Assembly: GCA_027030825.1 (NCBI GenBank)
Contig: JALVEM010000210.1
Coordinates: 1-11,209 of the forward strand
Reading direction: 5' to 3'
DNA from: Thiohalobacter sp.
GTDB lineage: Bacteria > Pseudomonadota > Gammaproteobacteria > Thiohalobacterales > Thiohalobacteraceae
Length of the DNA stretch: 11,209 nucleotides
Shown piece by piece: positions 5,800 to 11,209 of this stretch. The notes beneath the pieces were generated by a model. It was not told the origin of the DNA and ran no database searches. It saw only the letters and a program-made list of their open reading frames with translations. The position numbers and the translations under genes are program-made. Position 1 is the stretch's first letter, and each line of letters begins with the position of its first letter.

Positions 5800-6579
5800 T
5801 CAGTCCAGCACCATGCGCAGGCCCACGAACAGAAGAAAGAGCGCGAACAGGCGCCGCAGGCGCTCGCGCGGCAGGCGCACGGCCAGACGCGCGCCGAGCG
5901 GCGCGAACAGCACGCCGCCCAGCCCGAGCGCCAGCACTGCAACCGGATCGACAAACCCCGTGCCGCCCGTCTGCGCCTGCCCACGGATCAGGTAGCCTGC
6001 CGCCCCCGCCACGGCGATGGGCACGCCACAGGCCGCCGAGGTGCCGACCGCCCGCTCCATCGGAATCCGCGACCAGACCAGCAGGGGCACGGTCAGCGTA
6101 CCGCCGCCGATGCCCAGCAGCGCGGAAACACCGCCGATGAGCAACCCGGCCAGCGACCAGAATATCCAGCCATGCCCTTCTCTCCCGGAGGCGCTGAAGC
6201 GAGGGCCGAAGAACATCTGCGCCGCCACCAGACATTCGAACAGACCGAAGAACCGGCGCAGCCAGTCGGCCTCGAGACGAGCCGCGAGCCCTGCACCGAG
6301 AAAGGCGCCGACCGCCAGACCGCTGCCCAGCCGGATCACCAGCCCCCATTCGATCGTCCGCAGTCGATGATGCGCGCGCAGCGAAGCGACCCCGGTGAGC
6401 ACGATGGCGGCCAGCGAGGTGCCGAGCGCCATGTGCATGCGCGCATCGCCCCAGGCCCCGGTGAGCTCGTAGAGGGCGTACAGGGCCGGCACGAAGACCA
6501 GGCCGCCACCGACACCGAACAGGCCGGCCACGAGCCCTGCGGCCAGCCCGGCCGGGATCAGCAGGACCGTGGCATCCAT
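5800..6579 (-). CDS. TauE/SafE-family membrane permease (putative sulfite/organosulfonate exporter)
   Basis: 259 aa with about eight hydrophobic segments; an inner-membrane protein. It shows the internal duplication typical of the TauE/SafE (DUF81) family: GLFGVGGGLVFVPAL near the N-terminus is echoed by ALLGIGGGTLTVPLL in the second half. Other family features are HMALGTSLAAIVLTG and its echo ERAVGTSAACGVPIAVAG. The family includes exporters of sulfite, sulfoacetate and related anions, but the substrate of most members, including this one, is not known. The ATG at 6579 is preferred because AGGTGA lies 8 nt upstream; an in-frame ATG at 6603 has no good ribosome site. It diverges from slt, with 84 bp between the two starts. 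A role in sulfur oxidation would suit a Chromatiales-like host, but nothing nearby confirms it. Confidence 0.88.
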   Translation of the reverse strand: MDATVLLIPAGLAAGLVAGLFGVGGGLVFVPALYALYELTGAWGDARMHMALGTSLAAIVLTGVASLRAHHRLRTIEWGLVIRLGSGLAVGAFLGAGLAARLEADWLRRFFGLFECLVAAQMFFGPRFSASGREGHGWIFWSLAGLLIGGVSALLGIGGGTLTVPLLVWSRIPMERAVGTSAACGVPIAVAGAAGYLIRGQAQTGGTGFVDPVAVLALGLGGVLFAPLGARLAVRLPRERLRRLFALFLLFVGLRMVLD

Positions 6580-6609
6580 CCTGCAATCACCTGTCTGCTC
6601 CATTGAGAC

Positions 6610-6623
6610 GCCGGTTTTCCGGC
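6610..6623. other. Small hairpin in the TauE/slt divergent gap
   Basis: GCCGG (6610-6614) and CCGGC (6619-6623) flank TTTT. It sits between two divergent genes, so it is not a terminator for either. It may be an operator half or chance; no clear promoter could be assigned in this 84-bp gap. Confidence 0.2.
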
Positions 6624-6663
6624 ACGGTTGCCAAACGCATTTTCAGACCGTAGCGTACCACCG

Positions 6664-8850
6664 ATGATTCCGATCGCCCGCCGGCTGCTGCTCCTTCTGC
6701 TGTGGTGCATGCCGGCCCTTGCCTGCACGGCCCCCACGACCGACCCGGTGACCGGCGCGCCGGAATTGCGCCGCGCCTTTCTCGAAGGCGTCGAGGCGTT
6801 GCGCGGCCAACGGCCCGGACGCTACCGGAAACGGCTCGAGACACTGCGCCTCCACGGCCACCCCCTGGCCCTGTGGCTGGAAGAAAAGGCGCTGACCCGC
6901 CGGCTCGCCTCGCTCTCCGACGCCGAGATCCATGCCTTCCTCGCACGCGCCGGGGAGACGCCGCCCGGGAAGCGGTTCCGCCGTCGGGTGCTGCGCCATC
7001 TCGCCCGACGGGGCCAGTGGCGGCGCTATCTGCGCCACTACGTGGACACGGGCAGCGTGAGCCTGCGTTGCCACTGGCTGCACGCCCGCATGGCGACCGG
7101 CCGGCTCGGCGAGGACTGGTACGAGACCGCGATCCGGCTCTGGAACGTCGGCCACTCGCAGCCGGATGCCTGCGATCCGGTCTTCGAGCGCCTCTATGCC
7201 TCGGGGCGCATCACCCCGACGCTGCTCTGGGAAAGGATCGGCAAGGCCATGGACCGCGGACGGATCACGCTCGCGCGCTGGCTCGGCAAGCGACTGCCGG
7301 CCGGCCAGCGCCCCTGGGTCTCACGCTGGGTGCTCGCCCATCGCCGCCCCGAACGGGCCCTCCAGTCGGACTGGATCCGCAAGGACACGCCGCTCTCGCG
7401 CCGGCTCTCGCTGCATGCCGTGCGTCGTCTGGCCCGGAAGGATCCGCTCAAGGCACATCGCTATCTGGTCCAGTCGGCGCTGATGCATGCCTTTCCGGAA
7501 TCGGAGTATTTCGGAACCCTCGGCCAGGTGGCCCTGCGCGCCGCCCGTGAAGGCCTGCCTGCCGCCTTCGACTGGCTGGGCGAGATCCCTGCCGATCTGC
7601 GGACCCGTGCCCAGAACGAATGGCGGGTCCGCAATGCGCTTGTCCGCGAGGACTGGCAGGACGTGCTCGAGGCCGTCGAGTCGCTGCCCGAGCCCCTGCG
7701 CGGGCAGCCGGAATGGACCTACTGGCGCGCCCGCGCCCTCATGGCGCTGGGCCGCGAGGCACTCGCCCGCCCGCTGCTGGAACGACTGGCGCAGGAGCGC
7801 AACTATCACGGCTTTCTGGCCGCCGAGACCCTCGGGCAACCCTTCCGGTTCAATCATCGGCCGATTCCGGCCACGGACACGGCGCTGGCCGGGCTGCTGG
7901 CCGACCACCCCCTGCTGGTGGCGGCGCGCGACCTCTACCTGATCGGCTGGACGGAGGAGGCGCGCCGGGCCTGGACGGCGGGCACCGGGCCGCTCGCCCC
8001 CCGGGAACTCCAGCTCGCCGCGGTGCTGGCCCACCGGCTGGGATGGCACGACCGCGCCATCCATGCCGCCGCCCGGTCCGGACACACCGACGACCTCGAG
8101 ATCCGCTTCCCCCTGCCCCATCGCTCGCTGGTGGAAAGACATGCCCGCCGCACCGGGCTCGATCCGACCTGGATCTACGGCATCATGCGCCAGGAGAGCG
8201 CCTTCATGAACGACGCCCGCTCCAGCGCCGGGGCACTCGGCCTCATGCAGCTGATGCCCGCCACCGGGCGACAACTGGCGCGCCAGCTCAGGCGCAGCCT
8301 GCCCTCGCGGCGCACCCTGCTCAAACCGCGCGAGAACGTGCACCTGGGCACCAGCTATCTGCGCCGCCTGCTCGACGAATTCGGCAATCAGGCCCTGGCC
8401 TCGGCCGCCTACAACGCAGGGCCGCAACGGGTGCGCGAATGGCTGCGCGAACGGGGTGAAGAGGTCGATCCCAGACTGCTGGTGGACACCCTGGCCTTTG
8501 CGGAGACGCGGGGCTATGTCCGCGCCGTGCTGGCCTTCGCCACGGTCTATCGCCATCGCCTGGGCCTGCGGCCGATCCGGATCGCCTGGCGGCTGGGCCT
8601 CGGCGAGGAACGGCTGGCCGACCGGGTTGACCCGCAGCCATTGCATTCGCCAGACTCCTCGGAGACCATACCGGCATCCAGCAAAGGTTCGGATCCATGG
8701 AGAAAGGCACTGTCTGCATCCTTGGCGGCAGCGGTTTCGTCGGTCGGCACCTCGCCCACCGGCTCGGCCGCCTCGGCTACCGGGTGCGCATCCCGAGTCG
8801 CCGTCCTCACCGCCACCCCGAGCTGCGGGTCGACCCGGCGATCACCCTGA
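6664..8850 (+). CDS. slt: Soluble lytic murein transglycosylase (Slt70 type) with extended C-terminus
   Basis: 728 aa as read. It cleaves the MurNAc-GlcNAc bond of peptidoglycan with formation of 1,6-anhydro-MurNAc, in the periplasm. The N-terminus MIPIARRLLLLLLWCMPALA is a signal peptide; the following Cys (C21) leaves a lipoprotein form possible, but the lipobox is poor. A long alpha-helical superhelix (about 30-480) is followed by the lysozyme-like SLT domain: GIMRQESAFMNDARSSAGAL with catalytic E511, then GLMQLMPATG, and later SAAYNAGPQRVREWL. E. coli Slt is 645 aa with its catalytic Glu at a similar place, so about 70-80 residues at the C-terminus are extra. The ATG at 6664 is chosen over a TTG at 6628 because the signal peptide begins there. 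The 3' end overlaps the SDR gene by 154 nt, and that tail is compositionally odd (Ala/Ser/Thr-rich). Confidence 0.92.
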   Translation: MIPIARRLLLLLLWCMPALACTAPTTDPVTGAPELRRAFLEGVEALRGQRPGRYRKRLETLRLHGHPLALWLEEKALTRRLASLSDAEIHAFLARAGETPPGKRFRRRVLRHLARRGQWRRYLRHYVDTGSVSLRCHWLHARMATGRLGEDWYETAIRLWNVGHSQPDACDPVFERLYASGRITPTLLWERIGKAMDRGRITLARWLGKRLPAGQRPWVSRWVLAHRRPERALQSDWIRKDTPLSRRLSLHAVRRLARKDPLKAHRYLVQSALMHAFPESEYFGTLGQVALRAAREGLPAAFDWLGEIPADLRTRAQNEWRVRNALVREDWQDVLEAVESLPEPLRGQPEWTYWRARALMALGREALARPLLERLAQERNYHGFLAAETLGQPFRFNHRPIPATDTALAGLLADHPLLVAARDLYLIGWTEEARRAWTAGTGPLAPRELQLAAVLAHRLGWHDRAIHAAARSGHTDDLEIRFPLPHRSLVERHARRTGLDPTWIYGIMRQESAFMNDARSSAGALGLMQLMPATGRQLARQLRRSLPSRRTLLKPRENVHLGTSYLRRLLDEFGNQALASAAYNAGPQRVREWLRERGEEVDPRLLVDTLAFAETRGYVRAVLAFATVYRHRLGLRPIRIAWRLGLGEERLADRVDPQPLHSPDSSETIPASSKGSDPWRKALSASLAAAVSSVGTSPTGSAASATGCASRVAVLTATPSCGSTRRSP

Positions 8851-9653
8851 TTCCCGCCAACGTCCACGACCCGGACACGCTGCGTCGCCTGGTGAGCGGC
8901 TGCTCGGCCGTGGTCAATCTCGTCGGCGTGCTCAATGCCACCCCCGAGGGTTTCCGCGAGGCGCACGTGGAACTCCCGCGCAAGCTGGTCGAGGCCATGC
9001 GGGCCGACGGCCCCGCGCGCCTGCTGCACATGAGCGCCCTCAACGCCGATCCCGGGGAGCCGCACAGCCTCTATCTGCGCACCAAGGGCGAAGGCGAGGC
9101 CCTGGTGCACGCCGCCATCGAGGACGGACTCAAGGTCACCAGTTTCCGGCCCTCGGTCATCTTCGGCCCCGACGACAGCTTCACCAACCGCTTCGCCGGC
9201 CTGCTCCGGCTCGCTCCCGGTATCTTTCCCCTCGCCTGCCCGGAAGCGCGCATGGCCCCGGTCTACGTGGAAGACGTGGTCGACGCCTTCGTCGCCGCCC
9301 TGGAGGACGAGGCCACCACCGGCAGGCGCTGCGAACTCTGCGGGCCGCGCGAATACCGTCTGCGGGAACTGGTGGAGATCATCGCGACGACCGCCGGGCT
9401 GCGGCGCCGGATCCTCGGCCTGTCCGATGCCCTCTCGCGCTTCCAGGCGCGTCTCCTGCAGCACGTCCCCGGGCAGCCGTTCACGATGGACAACTACCAT
9501 TCGCTGCAGCATCCCTCGATCTGCCGCGAGAACTGCCTGCCGGCGCTCGGGATCGCGCCCACGGCGCTGGAGGCCGTGCTGCCGCACTATCTGGGTCCGA
9601 GGCGGCGCCAGGCCCTGCTCGCCACCTGGCGGGCCAGCCGACTGCACCACTGA
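8697..9653 (+). CDS. NDUFA9-like atypical short-chain dehydrogenase (NAD(P)-binding Rossmann protein)
   Basis: 318 aa. The N-terminus VCILGGSGFVGRHL holds the nucleotide-binding GxxGxxG glycines (GGSGFVG, residues 10-16). YLRTK (Y126, K130) fits the YxxxK active-site pattern of SDR enzymes. VVNLVGVLN, SFRPSVIFGPDDSFTNRF and PVYVEDVVDAF are typical of the NDUFA9-like group of atypical SDRs, often annotated as complex I NDUFA9 subunit family or NAD-dependent epimerase. The substrate is unknown; eukaryotic relatives are complex I accessory subunits, but no nuo gene is near. The ATG at 8697 is well placed for the Rossmann fold, with AAAGG 8 nt upstream. It begins inside the slt frame and its stop overlaps the cca start (TGATG), so slt, this gene and cca are probably cotranscribed and translationally coupled. 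Confidence 0.9.
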   Translation: MEKGTVCILGGSGFVGRHLAHRLGRLGYRVRIPSRRPHRHPELRVDPAITLIPANVHDPDTLRRLVSGCSAVVNLVGVLNATPEGFREAHVELPRKLVEAMRADGPARLLHMSALNADPGEPHSLYLRTKGEGEALVHAAIEDGLKVTSFRPSVIFGPDDSFTNRFAGLLRLAPGIFPLACPEARMAPVYVEDVVDAFVAALEDEATTGRRCELCGPREYRLRELVEIIATTAGLRRRILGLSDALSRFQARLLQHVPGQPFTMDNYHSLQHPSICRENCLPALGIAPTALEAVLPHYLGPRRRQALLATWRASRLHH

Positions 9654-10951
9654 TGGAGACCTATCTCGTCGGCGGCGCCGTGCGCGACCAGCTGCTCGGC
9701 CTGCCCGTCGAGGAAAGGGACTGGGTGGTCGTGGGCGCCACACCGGAAGAGATGATCCGGCTGGGTTTCCGGCCGGTGGGCAAGGATTTCCCGGTCTTCA
9801 TCCACCCGGAGACCGGCGAGGAATACGCGCTCGCCCGCACCGAACGCAAGAGCGGGCACGGCTACGGGGGGTTCACCTTCCATACCGGGCCCGACGTCAC
9901 GCTGGAAGACGATCTCCGCCGCCGCGATCTCACCATCAATGCCATGGCCATGACGCCCGAGGGCGAACTCATCGACCCCTACGGCGGCCGCGAGGATCTC
10001 GAACAGGGGCTGCTGCGCCATGTCTCCCCCGCCTTCGCCGAGGATCCGCTGCGCATTCTGCGGGTGGCTCGTTTCGCCGCCCGTTTCGCCAAATGGGGCT
10101 TCCGGGTCAGTCACGGCACCTACGCCCTCATGAAGAAGATGGTGCGGGAGGGTGAGGTGGACTACCTCACGCCCGAGCGGGTCTGGAAGGAAACCGAGAA
10201 GGCCCTGGCCGAGGACACCCCGTCGAAATACTTCGAGATCCTGCACAAGGTGGGGGCGCTGGCCCGCCTGTTTCCCGAGCTCGAGGCCCTGTTCGGCGTC
10301 CCCCAGCCTGCCCATCACCACCCGGAAGTCGACACCGGGATCCATTGCCTGATGGTGGTCGATCAGGCTGCACGGCTGACTCAGGACACCCGGATCCGCT
10401 TCGCGGCCCTGGTCCACGATCTGGGCAAGGGCGAAACCCCGGCGGAGCTGCTGCCCCGCCACATCGGCCACGAGGAACGCGGCGTCGCCCTGCTGCACGG
10501 AATGTGCGAGCGCCTGCGAATTCCCAATGCCTGGCGCGAGCTCGCCGAACGTGTGGTGCGCTGGCACGGCCTCGCCCATCGGGCCCTGGAACTGCGCCCG
10601 GCGACGATCGTCGACCTGTTCGATCGCCTCGATGCCTGGCGCAGACCGGAACTGCTCGAGGGTTTCCTGATCGCCTGCGAGGCCGACGCCCGGGGCCGCA
10701 AGGGCCATGAACGGGACCCCTGGCCACAGGGAGACTGGCTGCGGCGCGCCTATGCCGAGGCGGCCCGCATCCGGGGAGGCGAGTTCGCCCGCGCCGGCCT
10801 GCAGGGCGAGGCCATCCGCGAACGGCTCCGGGAGGCGCGCATCCGCGCGATCGCCTCACTGAAACGGTCGGCGGCGGCGCAGACGCAGGAGATGGATGAC
10901 CAGCACGATGAAGAGGAGCAGTCCGGCGAGGGCGATCAGCGGCCAGGGTGA
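9653..10951 (+). CDS. cca: CCA tRNA nucleotidyltransferase with HD phosphohydrolase domain
   Basis: 432 aa (E. coli Cca 412 aa). It adds or repairs the 3' CCA end of tRNA from CTP and ATP; cytoplasmic. Its N-terminus YLVGGAVRDQLLGLPVEERDWVVVG is nearly that of E. coli Cca. The nucleotide-selecting region DDLRRRDLTINAMAM and the YGGREDLEQGLLRHVS segment follow. The C-terminal half has the HD-domain signatures HHHPEVDTGIHCLMVV and FAALVHDLGKGETP, which in E. coli give phosphatase and phosphodiesterase activity. At the catalytic DxD position it has E21-R22-D23; E. coli has D21-R22-D23. The ATG overlaps the SDR stop by one base; a much longer upstream frame is only the shadow of that gene. The last 25 or so residues (rich in Glu, Gln, Asp) exceed E. 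coli Cca and lie antisense to the small gene at 10856-11155. Confidence 0.95.
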   Translation: METYLVGGAVRDQLLGLPVEERDWVVVGATPEEMIRLGFRPVGKDFPVFIHPETGEEYALARTERKSGHGYGGFTFHTGPDVTLEDDLRRRDLTINAMAMTPEGELIDPYGGREDLEQGLLRHVSPAFAEDPLRILRVARFAARFAKWGFRVSHGTYALMKKMVREGEVDYLTPERVWKETEKALAEDTPSKYFEILHKVGALARLFPELEALFGVPQPAHHHPEVDTGIHCLMVVDQAARLTQDTRIRFAALVHDLGKGETPAELLPRHIGHEERGVALLHGMCERLRIPNAWRELAERVVRWHGLAHRALELRPATIVDLFDRLDAWRRPELLEGFLIACEADARGRKGHERDPWPQGDWLRRAYAEAARIRGGEFARAGLQGEAIRERLREARIRAIASLKRSAAAQTQEMDDQHDEEEQSGEGDQRPG

Positions 10952-11155
10952 GGGTGTCGGTGCCGGCGACCCGGTCGGCAGCGTGGCGACCAGGGACGCA
11001 TCGGATCCTGCCGGTGCTGTCGCTCCCGTCGGTGTCGATGGCTGTTCGGCCGTGGCCGGCATCCCGGGAGGTGCCGGCAGTTCGGAGGCTATCGCTACGC
11101 CGAAGGCGATGAACATGCCCCAGAGCAGCCACAGGCAACGACAGCCGCGCTTCAT
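10856..11155 (-). CDS. Small single-pass membrane protein, function unknown
   Basis: 99 aa. The N-terminus MKRGCRCLWLLWGMFIAFGV is a signal peptide with likely cleavage after ...VAIA or VAIAS. Residues about 25-70 are rich in Pro, Ala, Thr and Ser and are probably disordered and periplasmic. A hydrophobic segment LIALAGLLLFIVLVIHLL (about 73-90) follows, and the protein ends RLRRRRPFQ, a strong positive stop on the cytoplasmic side. Codon use and the GGGGA site 8 nt before the ATG support it as real. The tail resembles a membrane-anchored sorting signal in outline but lacks a PEP-CTERM, LPXTG or GlyGly-CTERM motif. Its last 96 nt overlap the 3' end of cca on the other strand. I do not recognise the family. 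Confidence 0.6.
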   Translation of the reverse strand: MKRGCRCLWLLWGMFIAFGVAIASELPAPPGMPATAEQPSTPTGATAPAGSDASLVATLPTGSPAPTPSPWPLIALAGLLLFIVLVIHLLRLRRRRPFQ

Positions 11156-11209
11156 CGATCAGATCCCCGTCCAGAGAAATCGCCAGTCACGAAATCCGGT
11201 ATGCGCCTG

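Noticed and set aside
6628..6663. TTG start giving 12 extra residues on Slt
   Set aside because: It would place a polar stretch before the signal peptide; the ATG at 6664 begins the signal peptide directly.
8456..9652. Long upstream extension of the cca frame (would give an 831-aa protein)
   Set aside because: It lies out of frame over the whole SDR gene and the end of slt, has Arg/Pro-rich shadow composition, and the true Cca start METYLVGGAVRD at 9653 overlaps the SDR stop.
7321..9743. Long antisense open frames opposite slt and the SDR gene
   Set aside because: Open only because of high GC at third codon positions; composition is shadow-like and the plus-strand genes have clear family motifs.

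Overview
The window is GC-rich (very roughly two thirds G+C) chromosomal DNA from a gammaproteobacterium. The gene set points to a Chromatiales-like lineage: an Slt70-type transglycosylase, an E. coli-like CCA tRNA nucleotidyltransferase with an HD domain, MoaA, a TonB system, and proteins carrying the VPxPA form of the PEP-CTERM sorting signal. The taxonomic placement is an inference from gene content. No phage, transposase, CRISPR array, rRNA or tRNA was seen.

Left part (1-2909): a tonB gene and a TonB-dependent outer-membrane receptor (cut by the window edge) run on the minus strand. They diverge from moaA, the first enzyme of molybdenum cofactor synthesis. The roughly 290 bp between tonB and moaA hold a perfect 12-bp dyad with a 14-nt spacer. 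It sits almost exactly midway between a candidate promoter for each side, which is the geometry of a shared regulatory site.

Middle part (2910-5799): a gene-free convergent spacer after moaA is packed with repeats: an inverted-repeat element, three REP-like palindromes, and 11 tandem copies of a drifting 7-bp unit. Next come two tandem paralogous genes on the minus strand for secreted proteins with a signal peptide and a C-terminal VPxPA-type sorting signal. Each has a good candidate sigma-54 promoter about 35-40 nt upstream of its start codon, and each has a related 17-nt motif at nearly the same distance (52-53 bp) further upstream. This looks like a small sigma-54/enhancer-controlled exosortase-target regulon. 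The two genes share 70 of 71 nt over the sorting-signal coding region, although they have diverged elsewhere, including at synonymous sites.

Right part (5800-11209): a TauE/SafE-family membrane permease (minus) diverges from a plus-strand run of slt, an NDUFA9-like atypical SDR gene and cca. The slt frame runs 154 nt into the SDR gene. The SDR and cca genes overlap by one base (TGATG). The cca frame in turn overlaps, tail to tail, a small minus-strand gene for an unrecognised one-pass membrane protein.

The least explained parts are the PEP-CTERM-type paralog pair with its shared promoter architecture and the tonB/receptor-moaA divergent region.
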